This document shows, piece by piece, positions 13,668-26,479 of a stretch of DNA of 64,000 bases. Source of the stretch: Nymphaea colorata (Eukaryota; Streptophyta; Magnoliopsida; Nymphaeales; Nymphaeaceae). The stretch's first letter is position 1, and every line of letters starts with the position of its first letter. Location: contig NC_045143.1 in assembly GCF_008831285.2 (NCBI RefSeq), positions 11,357,503-11,421,502 on the forward strand, read 5' to 3'. Made by a program: the position numbers and the translations under genes. The notes under the pieces were generated by a model that saw only the letters and a program-made list of their open reading frames with translations, was not told the DNA's origin and made no database searches.

Positions 13668-14541
13668 GGTTTCATGAGAGTTGAAATCAAGAAATAACTT
13701 GAAAATATCCCTCTTTAATTTTTTATATGTATGCCAGAGAGAAACTTGGACTCATGCAAGAGCCTAGACTAAGTCTCCAAGGCCTCATGAGGGTTCTTGC
13801 TTTCAAAAATGTTTTAGAAAACATGATTCCAAATATTTTTATATGTGAACATAAACCATGATTATTTCTTTTATTACAAGAAAATATATTTCTCCCACCA
13901 TTGGGTATGGAAGAAATTCAAATACACATGAAATGGAGAGCATCGTAAAAGAACACTCATTGGGTTGCCTAATCGGGTGATTAAGAGAGAAGCTAAAAAT
14001 AGGAATGTCATGAAAATACATTTTAACATGATATTCGTGAATGGATTTTCTCGGGTTGGATAAATCCCAACCTCAAAATCAACATAATAATAAAGAAATC
14101 CCAACCCAAACATTCACTCTCACTGTTTATTTGTCCATTAGTTAAGAAAAATTAATCTATCATGCATGAACATTATCTCAAACATAAACGATGAATAAAG
14201 CAATATAACAAGCATGTTTCAGAAATAAATGAAGAAATGAGAATTTTTTTCGTCTTGCTCCTATTCCCGATGCACTCAAGAGTAGGTCTTCACTCCAGAT
14301 GAAAAGTCTTTAAAGCTCTCTTGCACAGCCATTGGAAGGTGGCAAGGGGAAATGAAAATATAAAAAAAAAACAAGATGAAGACTGCATACCTCTAATATA
14401 GATGATTTTAAGAATGAGTCTCAATCTTTGGATGACCCTAGGGTCGCCTCAGGTGAAGCTCCAAAATGAAGAAGGTATTCCTCCAAGAGATCTCTTTGTG
14501 CTCTCTTGGAAAGTTGGAACTTGGAGAAGCTTGCTTCCAAG

Positions 14542-14571
14542 GTTGAAGAAGAAGAAGAAGAAAAGAAGAGA

Positions 14572-14602
<31 letters not shown>
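14542..14602. repeat. (GAA)n and (GA)n simple repeats
   Basis: A GAA run (about 14544-14561) and a GA run (about 14578-14602) inside the solo LTR. Confidence 0.9.
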
Positions 14603-15640
14603 CTACAGAAAACTCTAAATCTTGAAGTTATAAAACACTAGAGGTTCTCCAAGGGTTAACTCATGCCCAAGAAAGAAGATTGTGAAGGTATTTACAGAGA
14701 GTTTTGGAGCCAAAACTCAAAATTTATTTTTTTGATTTATCAATAATTTTATATGAATTCCAAGTTTTTTAAAATGATTTAAACTTTTTTAAAAAAATAG
14801 GTTTTGACCAAGTGGGATTGGTCCTTAACCCTACAAATACCCCTTTGGGGTGTGGGCAGGGCTAATGCCCACCCAACAGGGGCCACGCTGCGCTGCCGCA
14901 CGAGACGAGATTGCTGACGTGCGGACAAGCAACGGGCCATCGCGTGGCACACGATTGCGTGCGCCAGTGCACTGGTGCAGCCTGCTGCGCTGAGTTTATA
15001 TGAACGGGGCGAAATGCCCCCTTATTTTCTCGTTTGGACCAATAAGGGGTGGATTTCACCTCCCAAGCCTCCATGGGATCCGTTCATAAAATAAAATAAG
15101 AAAAACATAATAAATGTGTATTTAAAGGAGGTAAAAACAATTTTTGTTACAAATGGGGCAGACTCTGTTTTGAGTGATTTCAGGCTTGTTTTAGATATAG
15201 ATTGAGTTTGATTGGTCTCTGATGCATTCTAGTAAGTGGTTTAAGCTCAAAATCACATTTTTGGTGTGAGAACTAGACATAAAACAAAAGGAAGGTCCAT
15301 GCATGCACGTGTGGTGCTCAATAACATCAAATTTTGTTGTTTTGATCTCAGCTTTGGATTTTGAGTTTGAAATTCTCGATTTGGATTTATACTTGAGTTT
15401 TGGATCTAATTTGGATCTGGCAGTTGGACGTCGGATTTGAACATTGTGTTTGGACTCAGACATGGGTCTGGATATTTGTTTTGGATCGAATGGTCTTGAA
15501 TTGGACTTCAGTATGGATATGAAAGTTTGTATTGGGTGTTGGGCTTAGGGTTGAAAAATTAAATCCAAATGAAATAATTGATAATTTCATTTGAATGAAA
15601 ATGGAACATAGTGCTTTTAAAAAAAATTGGGGTGATAACA

Positions 15641-17330
15641 ATGTCAGCAATTTGACCCTACAATTTCATATATGAGAGTACAAGTTCCTTCAAGAGTCAA
15701 TTTTTCACGGATGAAGTGACGATCAATCTCCACATATTTCGTTCTCTCGTGAAGTATTCAATTGTTGGCTAAACTTAGGCTAACTTGTTGTCACAATACA
15801 TCTTCATAGGATTGTCAATTTCAATTCCAATGTCAGACAACAAAAATTTCAACCATAGTAATTCTGAGACCCCCATGGCAACTACTTAATATTATGCCTC
15901 AACACTCAAACGAGAATACAGGTAGACCTCCAAACTATAAGATTTTCTCCCAAGTAAATATGATAGTCTGTAGTACACCTCCTTGTATCTGTACAACCTG
16001 CCCAGCCTACATCAAAACCTTTCAATCCTAAGATGATCTTGCTTAACATACAAAAGGCTCTTACCCAGATTTTTCTTCAAATAACACATGATCTTATCTA
16101 CAACTTTCAAGTGAACATCAGTAGGAGCATGCATGAACTGACTCATCACATTAACTGCAAAAAAGTAATGTTTGGTCTTGTGAGAGTAAGATAAATCAAC
16201 TTTCCAACAAGACATTGATATCTCCCTCTTTTTTCTTCATCTAGAAGCTCCCCATCCTTGATGTTGATTTCATTTCCAGCTTCTATGGGAGTGGGAGCAG
16301 GTTTGCAACTAAGTTTCTTAGTCTCCTCCAATAAATCCAAGGTGTATTTTCTCATATTTAAGACAAGACTCATACTAGATCAGGCAATTTCTATCCCAAG
16401 GAAGTACTTCAATTTGCCAAGGTTCTAGAAGTCAAACTCGATAGCCAACAGTTTCTTTAGTCTCACAACTCATCTTTGTCATCTCCTGTTACAATCATAT
16501 CATCAACATATATCAAGAGAATAGCTACCATGTGTCCCCTTCTTTTCACAAAGAGAGTGTGATCACCATTGCCTTGATGATATCTATACTTCTTCATCAT
16601 AATTTTGAGACATTCAAACCATGCCCAATGAGATTGTTTGAGTCCATACAGAGCCTTCTTCAACTTGCAGCATTTCTCATTTTGCTCATATCCAGAGGCA
16701 TACACATATACACTTCTTCTTCAATATCTCCATTTAGAAAAGAATTTTTAACATCAAGTTGGTACAACTGTCATTCATTCACCACCGCCAATGCAAGAAT
16801 AGCCATGACAGTCTTCATCCTTCCAACGGGAGCAAATGTTTCCAGATAATCAATTCTATATTTCTAACTAAAACCTTTGGCTACCAACTAGACTTTGTAT
16901 CTATCCACACCACCATCAGGCTTATACTTGATTGTATATACCCATTTGGATTCAACAAATTGAGCATTTTAAGATATACTCACAACTTCTCACATTCTAT
17001 TCTTGTCCAGTGCTTCCATTTCTTCTTGCATTACAGGCACGTACTTGAAATCAACCTGAGCCTCAGCAACAGTCCTAGGAATCATAGACATAGAGAGAGA
17101 GAGGATATAAAACATCTGTAATTTCCACTTAGTTTAGAGTACAATATAAAATTACCAATAGGATATTGGACACATGATCTGGTACCCTTTTTGAGAGCGA
17201 TAGGCAACTCTTCAGCAACAGCTCCCTTTTGACCTCTTTTAGCTAACCCCTCACAAGCCATACTTGAATCATTCAAGGAAGATTCAAGATTGGGATTAGT
17301 GTCATCCTTAAGCTCTGCTCTAGCCAATCT
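15641..17330 (-). pseudogene. Copia RT-RNase H remnant (12-19 kb element)
   Basis: Several minus-strand frames together spell a copia reverse transcriptase and RNase H. Examples are 'ELPIALKKGTRSC' and 'YPIGNFILY' (17120-17330), 'KKALYGLKQS' and 'LLIYVDDMIVTGDD' (16463-16705; the YVDD catalytic box is intact), 'YQCLVGKLIYLTLTRP' (about 16170-16230) and RNase H pieces (about 15660-16140) that continue at 12596-12688 beyond the solo LTR. Stops and frameshifts are scattered throughout, so no functional polyprotein can be made. It is closely related to the copia at 58.2-62.8 kb (shared GNGDHTLFVKR and YVDDMIVTGDD). Confidence 0.85.
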
Positions 17331-17539
17331 TCTCCTTAGATATACCTACCCAAACAAGTGATCATGCTGCCCCTCATTACCAATCAAGTATCCGGCTACT
17401 CACTGATGTTAGGATAAAAAAATTCTTTAGTTTTACACTCTAGGAAGTCAATACAGAGTGCAGAGTAGAGCCATTCAACACCCGACTAGGCATATAGTCG
17501 ACCAAATACGCACTGGTCAAGACAACATCCCCCCAATAC

Positions 17540-17810
17540 TTCTTTGGGATATGGCGTTGAAAGAGGAGTGCACGGGTAGATTATGAACCAAGAATTTATT
17601 CAACAATAAGAGATTCCCTTTTCCGGCCACCGTAATAGAGGAACCATCATCAAGGGACACTCTCTCCTTGCCATATGAGAGCTTATACTCATGAAAGACT
17701 TTAGGATTCGTGGTCATGTAATGTGTAACACCACTATCAACAATCCATTCTCTTACACAAGAATTACCTTCCTCACAAGTGACAACAAGAGCTCGGTTGA
17801 CCTTCACATC
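17540..17810 (-). pseudogene. Copia protease remnant fused to the integrase C-terminal side
   Basis: The frame contains 'EWIVDSGVTHYMT' (aspartic protease DSG motif) and 'NKFLVHN'. It then jumps to words matching the region after the integrase core, corresponding to 'YWGDAVLSSAYL' of the sister element at 60.7 kb. The GAG-pre-integrase zinc finger and the DDE core are absent, so about 1 kb has been deleted. Confidence 0.75.
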
Positions 17811-17869
17811 ATCAGATTACATGTCATACTGTGTTTCGATGTGATTCAGGTATGCACAAAGCTTGCAGA

Positions 17870-18434
17870 TCTGATTTTTGTTTTTTGTTATTTTTTTCTC
17901 TAGATAAAGATCTCAACAAATCTGGTTTAGAGGACAGCTCCAAACATCATCAGTATAATAGTATAATTCTTCCCACTTAAACTTCAAGGCAGCATAAAAA
18001 CCAGGAATCGACTTGTCCCTTTACCGCAAAGCATATACATTTTTCATGAACAGATACACATGAACGTCCTTTTTCTTTTGAACATACATTTGCTCTAAGA
18101 TTACCCATATGTCACAAGCAGTCTTCTTATGAATGATAAGAGGCTAAATATCTGAAGACAAAGAATTGATGATCCAAGTCTTAACCTGATCGCCCTCAAG
18201 AAAGCATGTGTCCCATGCTGGATTTGTTTAATGTGGTTCAGCCTTTCTTCCATTGATATAGGCAATCCGTCGACGACCAACGATTTTCATAGTAATGGTA
18301 GGGGACCATTGCATATAATTATCCTTGATAAGTCTAATAGTAGTGACTTGAACTGGAACATTTTCATTTTTGGAGACCACGATGTCTACATGGTCAGTAC
18401 TAACAACGGTTGAGAAAGGCACAAACGATAACAT
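17870..18434 (-). pseudogene. Copia gag remnant
   Basis: The minus strand contains 'TIRLIKDNYMQWSPTITM' and 'YINGRK', the usual N-terminal copia gag (UBN2-like) pattern, followed by decayed gag ('DQVKTWIINSL', 'KTACDIW'). Several stops break it. Confidence 0.75.
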
Positions 18435-19096
18435 CTAAGAAAGGCACAAGTAAAAGCAGCTGCATGGGCCACCAGCAGCTAATAAAGGCATGGGGCGACA
18501 GCAGCTGTGTGAGCGCAAGAAGAAGGCTCGGGTGAGAAGATGACTGCAGATGACGACAGCTACACAGAAGGCTCAGGCAAGAGGCAGCATAGCTGCATAG
18601 AAGGCTCAAGAGGTTGCAGGCGACACGCAGAAGGCTTGGGCAAGAGACAGCAGGCTCAGGCGACGTAATAGGTTCAAGCGACGGCTTGCGCGATGTAGCA
18701 CATTCAGGTGATGGCAGCATGTTCAGGCAACAACTCAAGTGACGCAACATGTTCAGGCGAAGACTCGGGCGATAATGTCTGCAAGGTGAAGGCTCAGGCA
18801 ATGCAACAGGTTTAGGCGAAGGCCCGGGCAAAGAAAGTAGGCAGCTTAGGCAAAGGCAGCAGATAGCTTGAGCTACAGCAGCTGCAGAGGTGATAGTGGC
18901 GACTGCGTTTGCTCAGGTGACAGTAGACGACTTCAATGGCATGACGATGGATGCCTTCGACAACAGCTGCAGAGGTGACAGTGGGTTGGGTGACGGCATT
19001 TGCTCAAGCGATGGTGGACGTCTTCCTTCTACGACGGACGTTGTGCAGCTTGGGCAGACGGTGGACTCAAAACATAAATAGCATCGGCAGTGGCGA
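18435..19096 (-). other. Copia leader with degenerate minisatellite
   Basis: Untranslated leader between the primer site and gag. It is unusually GC-rich and made of loosely repeated 25-30 bp units around 'GTTCAGGCGA', with a clearer duplication beginning AGCTGCAGAGGTGA at about 18881 and 18965. A 143-codon Pro/Ser-rich frame (18400-18831, minus) is a by-product of the repeat. Confidence 0.7.
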
Positions 19097-19108
19097 GCTT
19101 TGATACCA
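19097..19108 (-). promoter_or_regulatory. Primer binding site (tRNA-Met type)
   Basis: Reverse complement TGGTATCAAAGC directly follows the LTR. It differs by one base from the TGGTATCAGAGC seen in the other two copias. Confidence 0.85.
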
Positions 19109-19349
19109 TGTAAAAAACACGCAACATACATGAACACACGTTGTAATGTGGAGAAACCCCTCAAGAACGAGGGTAAAAAAACCATTTGAGATGAGAAGGT
19201 AGTGGACAGTGCTCACTAGCTGTCGTCACTCCTTTTCTCTCTCTTAGACTTCATTCATAACATAAAATTAGGGTTACAAGACATATTTAAGGAACACAGT
19301 CATGGGTCGGGTCTAGACCTAGGCCCGACCCAATCATACACACGTCAAA
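19109..19349 (-). repeat. 5' LTR of the 12-19 kb copia
   Basis: On the plus strand it begins TGTAAAAAACACG and ends ..CACGTCAAA. It aligns with 12354-12595 with about 13% differences counted by eye. Confidence 0.88.
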
Positions 19350-19461
19350 CGTTTAGCTTTAGGCCAGACCTTACTTCCAAGTCCTCGAGTAGCTCCTTAA
19401 TTGCTTGAATCGATTTATGAGTTGCCCTGCTAAATAAGAACACATCATCTGCTAACATTAA
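19350..19461 (-). mobile_element. LINE-A, middle segment (RT active-site box)
   Basis: Minus-strand translation gives 'LMLADDVFLFSRATHKS' and 'IKELLEDLEVRSGLKLN', the LINE reverse transcriptase ADD box and the following helix. It is bounded on the right by the solo LTR TSD and on the left by the copia. Across the solo LTR the frame joins 'TFLDS' to 'LMLADDVF' without a break. Confidence 0.9.
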
Positions 19462-22400
19462 TGTTAACACCCCAAAATTTTCCACCCTAGTTGACTAAAG
19501 CACTGTCAAAAGTTTTACGAAAGAATTTCCACAAAAATTTGAAAAATTATAATTTTAAAACCAATTTCGAATCTATGCACAATTTAGATTCAAATCACGA
19601 ATTTAACTCGTGACATGAATCCCAAAGTAGGACCCACATGTGGGCCACACCTAGCTCGTGTGGTCAGGAGCCCCCAAGAGGTCACACACCGCTCCTTTTT
19701 AAAAAAATATCTCCTCACAATTACTTCAAAAAATCATTTTTCATGAGAAATGAATGAGGTCATAACTGGAACCTAGGACAATAGAGACATTTATGTCTCC
19801 CTCTCTCCTTTAACTAGATTCTCTTTAAAGAGGGGTCAACCGAAGCAATAACTAGGTTGACCAAACCTACTTAATTCAAGTAGGTTCGACCCTAGTAAGC
19901 CCAAATGTGACGCGATTCAGCTGGACTCAGTCAACACGAGCTCAGCTTGGCCAAAATGGAAGGTCTATCTCACGACCCAATTAGTGGACAGAAATAGACC
20001 TTGACCAGATCGAATCCACTTTGACTGAACTCAATCAAAGTACAATTTAGCTCAATTAAGAGTTTCTTAGCTCAAATTGATCGAATTACATCAAGCAACT
20101 CGCAAATGAGGTTTGACTTTGGTCAATTGGTCAAATTTGTTCAATGTAGACGGTTTTGTCTTTCTATGATCAAATTGAGATTACAGAATCCAAATTCGGA
20201 TTCTATGGAAAGCAAAAATACATTTGGAATTGTCAAATGCATAAATCAAATATCAAATTAAAATTTATTATTTCAAACTAAAGTTTGATTCAATTGAAAT
20301 CCATCTTCAATCAAGTTGTGGACAAAAATACCCTTTTCAAGCTAAATTTGATAGAATTTTCAAAATTTATTCAAATTTTAATTAAATTGTCATAATTCAA
20401 TAACATTTAGAGCTTAATGACTGAGTTTTAACCTAACAAGCTCAATTTCAAACAAAGAAAGAAAATAAATAAAATAGAAAAAGGCAAAATCCTATGCAAG
20501 GGCATTTTCATCCAAAATTTTGGTCAAAATTGGACAGCTCAATCTAAACCAAGGTTGACCACGCGTAGCCCATCCCACCTGGCTCGTGTAAATGAGTTAG
20601 GTGTGGTCAATTAGAGCCATTAAAAAGCCAGTTAATCCGTTTTACAACTTCCTAAGCATTGAGTAAACTTTCAAGACAAATTAAAGAAGGTGGCTGCACT
20701 CATCTCCTCCTCTATATAAACCCCGCTTGGCAACCAGGAGGGGACGAATTTTTGAGGTCTTCATCAAATTGCTGTAGCCAATGAGCTAGGAAGGAGAAGC
20801 CAAGGAGAAGAAAAAAAATTTGTCCAAGCCCTCTTTCCTCTCTCTCATTTCCTTCTTCACTTTCCTCTATTCTCTCTATCGATGTTGCTAAGTTAGGGTG
20901 TTTAGGTGAACCCTAACTTAGAAGCTCTCTTTTCCCCACTGCAAATTCCAACAATTAAGTTATTCTTCTTCTTGCCTTGTTAAGCTCAAATCCAAGCTTG
21001 GGTTCTTGCTTAAGATTGCTTGAATCAAACATCATGACCGATCACAAGGTAGGTGACTCTAATCCATTTTTTTTTATCTATTTCAGCTTCTTGCTATGTA
21101 TTTTTAATTTCAGCACCCATGGGAAGGGTTTATTTTCATTTGTTTCATGGCTGGGAATGATGTCCAGCTAGGAGAAAAGCACAATCAAATGCATATGATA
21201 ATGCATGATGTATGAATGAGTCAATTTTTCTAAAAATAAACCTATGAATCAAGTTTTGAAAAGGGCCCCAAGGCCACGACCCTTTCAAAATCAACCAGCC
21301 TAAATCCATTTTGAACTCCCTACCATGAGTGGTTCCCACGGTGAGAGAGAGGTTTGCTGTAATATATATAATATAAAGGTCTAATTAGGGACAAACATAT
21401 TCTTATAAATGTGATACACCCTTGAATGGCGAAATTAAGGATGAACCGGATTGAGTGTTCTCTTATTTCCTTTCATTTAAAGTCATCTGGATTTATGCTT
21501 ATTTTTATTCAATTGATCATGGGTGGTAGATGTGATTAAAAATGAGTTTTCAATCTTCCTATGTAAAAAACCTTTTAGAAATTGTTGATTTCTTTTATCA
21601 ATTTTCAGACTTACATGTGATTGATTAAGTTTCAAGAACAATGTAAGATCATGCTTAAGACCCTAATCCTTATATCCCCTAAAGAACAAGATCAAAAGTA
21701 TTTAAATAGTCCAAGAAATGAGCGGATCTTTTAGCACAAGAATCTAGAATTTAGTTTGATTTTGAGGAGAAAGAAATGTTCTTAGAACTTCACAACATGA
21801 ATGAGAACATATGGCACACATGCTTTTTGCTGATTTGGATGTTTATTTCATATGGAGTCAAACCGGATTTCATCATTTCCTAAGAGTCAAACACTCTTAG
21901 AATTAACATTTTGATTTTAAACCATTTAAATCAGAATAAATCTAATTTTATGGTAATTTTGAGGAAAATGGATGATACCCACATTTCCCTTATGTTTTAA
22001 AGGTGGATTTCATCTTCATCTGTTTAATTTTTAATTCTTCTGAGATTCTTATCCACAATTCAAGGTTATGGACTGCATCTCTAACACTTGTGCTTAAGAA
22101 TATAATAAACACATTTAGAGAAAGTTCTACATTTTAATTAACATCAATCTTTGTGTTTGTGTGTAAATTGTATGATGTGTAATTTCATATGAATGAACTT
22201 TGAGAGATTATGAGAGAGCAAAACATGAATGTTCCAAATGAATGGATTTGAGAGATTATGAAAGAGTGAAGAATGTATGTCTCATGTAGTTTTCCTTCCT
22301 ATTTCACACATTTACACTCACTCAAGGACAATAGCATCACATGCACCTTTTCAAGAATTAAGTGATTCAAACTTGAGTTGCAAAAGTGACCAAGTTATAT

Positions 22401-23114
22401 TGCAACAAGAATTTGTAAACTTTACTTAATTTCTAAAGAAAATACAAGCAATGCATTCATAATCTTGGCCAAAACATGTTTAGAAAACAATATATTTTCT
22501 AACAATTTGGAACCCACATTTTATCAAAAGAATGAACTCTACTTAATCAAATCCAAAGTTTCTTTTTTTAGACCAAATCACACATTTGGCAAAAGAGAAT
22601 TTAAAATCAATTTAGCTTGCTATCGTGACTTGGTCATTTCCAAAAATTGATCATAAGACGATCACAATTTCAACCCAAAAATCATCTTGAGTTCACAACA
22701 AAGAATTCAATTTCAATCTTAAAAATCCCCAATTAAAACCACTATCAAGAAAAATAAATGACAAAACAAAAATTTTCAAATCAATTCAAAAACTCAACAA
22801 TCTTGAAATAACTTTTCAAATCATTTTTCAAGGAATTTATTTTCATAAACAAGTCACTTATTCAAGATGAATGTTGTTTCTTGAATCCAAAACCTCAATG
22901 CACAAACATATAGGATTTGCATCAATAACTTGTACATGATGCAAATGATATTTAGTCCTTGGTCCAATTACCCCTGTTAAATGCGGCAAGAACGGTCGGA
23001 CATCGTATCGATGTGCGGATTCCTTTCTCTTGAAAATTTTCCTCAAAATTAATCTAAAAAGAATTTTTGCTGATTCACATTCGATGCCCCCGAGAACGGG
23101 GTGGGGTGCGAACA
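19462..23114 (+). mobile_element. Solo LTR, 3.65 kb (gypsy-like), TSD ATTAA
   Basis: Begins TGTTAACACCCC and ends GGTGCGAACA, with a perfect 5-bp duplication ATTAA at 19457-19461 and 23115-23119. Removing it restores the LINE-A reverse transcriptase frame. There is no gag or pol inside, so it is a solo LTR left by recombination. The TATA box at 20713 and its position suggest plus orientation. Long LTRs of this size are typical of chromovirus/Tat gypsy groups in plants; which group cannot be told from the LTR alone. Confidence 0.9.
20713..20720 (+). promoter_or_regulatory. LTR TATA box
   Basis: TATATAAA followed by a GC-richer stretch, about 1.25 kb into the LTR. A plausible U3/R promoter of the former element. 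Confidence 0.6.
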
Positions 23115-25860
23115 ATTAAGGAGTCAAGGAAAGTAGTCTAAAGACACCTGGTTAGGTAAATGCTTTTCTAATCAACAAGGTACTTAAGGCACCTTGAAAA
23201 CATTTCCATCACTAGGATGAAAAGGTAGGGAGACAAAGGGTCTCCTTGTTTAAGTCACTGGGAGCTTCCAAAGAACTTCCCCTATTTCCATTAATGAGAG
23301 CTGGGTAAGATGAAGTGGTCACACAAACCATGGCCAATTTCATCTAATGTGGGTGAAAACCAAGCTGAAGAAGGCTCTCCTTAAGGAAGCTCCAAGAGAT
23401 GCAGTCGTAAGCCTTAGAAAGGTCAAGGTTCAGCCCCACCACCTTGTCATTATATTTGCTGAGAGATTCCATGATATCATTAGCCAAGAAAATTTGATCA
23501 TGAATTGTCTTAGACTATACAAATGCACCTTGATTGGAGTTAATAAAACGTGTAAGGAGGTTTTGTATATGGAAGACTATCATCTTGGAGATGATCTTGT
23601 ACAAAGAGTTGCATAGCACAATGGGGCGATAATCCTCTATTCTCACTGCCCCATTAACCTTGGGTATCAGCATCAGGTTGGTTTGATTCACGCTGCATAC
23701 CAATTGACTAGTCCTGAAAAAATTGTTAACTGCCTTACAAACATCCTCCCCAATGATCTACCAATTTTTTGGAAGAAAAAATATGGGAAACAGTCAGGGC
23801 CCACTACATTGTCAGCGTCCAAGCTCTTAACCACCTCCCAAATTTCAGCCTCAGAAGGGGGTTGGATCAGCCTGTTATTGTCCTTGTTCAGCACCACCTC
23901 TCCCTCTTGCAACTTGTCAAATCATACAACTTGAGGAATTATCATCATTAAGGAACTAGGCAAAATAAGAACCTGAATGCCTTAGAATGCCTTCTTCATT
24001 CTCTGCATTGATACCATTCAACATCATGTTGAAGATTCTGTTTCTGATTGTGTGCCCCTTGACTTTGGGTTGGAAAAAATTTATATTTTTGTCCCACACT
24101 TGCAGCCATTGAACCTTAAGACCTATTCTTCCATAGCACTCCTCCATTAAAAGATCCCTATCTAGGTCTTTAGCAGCTCTTTTCTCTCTTTCATTGAACT
24201 CTGGAAACCCATTTTCATGTTTGAATGCAGCTCAACTCATTCCACCATCAACCAGCTAAATTTCCAAAATTGGTGATATTCTGTTTTTTGAGTCATTTAT
24301 TAATTCTATTGAGTTTGTATTGGACCTGAAATAGTGGACAGCCATATGCTGTCCTTTTCCATGCATCCACAATCACATCCTTAGCCCTCGGGTCCAATGC
24401 CCAAGGCCTAAAGAAGTGGAATCAACTACAACGAGGCCTCAACTGCTTCCTATCTATAGCAGATAATAGCAATGCCTTGTGATCCGACATAGGTCTTGCG
24501 ATGTGGGTTATCTCAAGCTCATAGGGCATATGAATAGACCATTGCCCATTTTTAAAGCACTAATCTAACTTACAGAAGACCCTCTCACCCTCGCTCCTTT
24601 TGTTTGACCGTGTGAATATACTTGTAGAGTCCTCGCTTTCTTGGAGCCCACTTATGTTAATAGTTTGATTGAAAGAGTGACAAGATTGTGGATTTGGAGG
24701 ACCACTTGTTTTATTGGTTACATCCCTTATTACATTAAAATCACCAAAGATTTCAGCTCGATATCCTCAAAAGAAATCTCATCTTGTAGCTCCATCAAGC
24801 TCATGTGCCTCATAGCCAAGTCGGTGGGCAGGTGCACAACAAACAACCTAAACAGAGGGCCTCCCATGTATTGGAATCTGCCCATAAGCCACCAGGCCGA
24901 CTTCTTCCACTAAATGACCTGAACCTTGTTTAGATTCTACATGCAAACAATTCTCGCATGGGTATATACATCCCCATCATTCAATTCTAAACCCATATTG
25001 TCAATCCTATATGTGAAGCTAAGAAGAGTCACATGCTTAGATTGAGCATCAAGCAAAAATGTACAGATGGGCTTTTCCATGTTTATGAGGGCTGGGAGAT
25101 CCTGCTGTGTTGCCGCCCTCTTAAGGTCCTTCATGTTCCAACATAAGAACTTCATTCGGGCACTCCAGGAGCAACTTTTTCCCCTGGTCCACAATCATCT
25201 TATTCATTTGGGGGTGTTGCCCTTAGCCTATGATCCAATAGCTAATGAAACCTTGCCTTCCTCTTTCCGCCATTTACGACCAACCGTTATCCATTCTTCC
25301 TATCCTCTTTCCCCATAATAAATTTCTTTCAAAGATATCTACCACCTTGCTCGTACTTGATTGTGCCCCTTTGGGTCTTCTTCTAAGAAGAGAGCTTGTC
25401 TTGCTCTGAGGGGGTTAGAAGTAATCGCACTAAGTGGTGTAGATGTAGCAAAAGAAAACCTAGGTAGAGACTCCATTTCCATCAGATCAACTCCTTTGGA
25501 TAAAATTGAAAAAGGGTTCCCAGTGAGGGGGGCCGTACCTATAGAGTTCCAGCTTTTGATCACAGAGTAGTGGGGAGATCAGCTCTATTGGAGACATGAC
25601 ACCTTGCCCAAAGTCCAGTTGTGCCTCTTTCCTTCTCAAAGCTGCATTTCTATATGTCCCTTCCTTTGCATTTGGGTTTAGTTTTAATTCCTCTTTGCAT
25701 GAGTTTGATGCTTCCCTTTGATTCTACTTCGTGACCAGGGACTCCCCTTTCCCATGCGAACTTGTATTGGGTTCCACGATAGGCGTAGAACACTATGTGT
25801 GACCCATAGCAAATTTCCTGCCTAAGATTAATTCACTCGTCCAAATGAAGTTTAACTCGG
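23115..25860 (-). mobile_element. LINE-A, 5' segment (ORF1 end, endonuclease, N-terminal RT)
   Basis: Going from high to low coordinates, the minus strand shows an ORF1 C-terminal region (about 25339-25563) and an endonuclease start ('MKFLCWNMKDLKRAA', at about 25155). The N-terminal RT region follows ('IWEVVKSLDADNVVGPDCF' at 23820-23870; 'EDYRPIVLCNSLYKIISKMI' at 23570-23640), then 'GDPLSPYLFILVMEMFSRCL' (about 23200-23250). Stops and shifts break every domain. The 5' end is uncertain, because sequence up to about 26150 may also belong to it. Confidence 0.8.
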
Positions 25861-25911
25861 AACAAGGTTGAAACTGATAGGCACTTTCACCTTGATGTGG
25901 GCTTATCCCAG

Positions 25912-26017
25912 ATTTTCCCAATTTTTTATGCATTCATCATCTTCCTTAAAAGCCCCTTACATCACCTGTGCAATCACCCGTGCGTTCATCATTTTCCCAA
26001 TTTTTTATGCATTCATC
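25912..26017. repeat. 27-bp direct repeat 79 bp apart
   Basis: ATTTTCCCAATTTTTTATGC plus ATTCATC occurs identically at 25912-25938 and 25991-26017. Confidence 0.9.
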
Positions 26018-26479
26018 TCCTCTTCAGCTATGCACATCTCCTCTCCTGGGCACCAATGACTCACAATGAAGATTCGAGATCCAACTTTCTTGGCATGACA
26101 CCACACCATGATCCCCAGTTCCTCTTCGCAATAGCAGGTTGTTGGGGAATGCAGCCCTTTACTTTTATTGAACAAAATTATCTATACAAAAGGAAAGGAT
26201 AACACCAAAAGATCTGCTATCCTTCATACACAATAGATCCAAAGGCTGACTTAGTTCTTCAAGAATATATATACCATATCACAAAAAAAGGAAAAAGAGC
26301 CAAAGATCAACATTAGTTAGCCTGCATACAAAATTAGATCCCTCCACTGCTTGATGTGGGAGGTGATGAAGGAGCCAAATTCGATCGTAGGATAAACTTT
26401 TTCAACTTTTACATTGTAATGAAAATTTTTCACCAGCCTGTAGAACTGTGTCCATAGCCTTTTTCCTTCATAATGTTGT

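Noticed and set aside
18400-18831. 143-codon Pro/Ser-rich minus-strand frame
   Set aside because: Lies in the repetitive leader of the copia upstream of gag; repeat artefact.
22858-23115. 85-codon minus-strand frame at the end of the solo LTR
   Set aside because: Lies in the LTR next to its terminus; no family resemblance.
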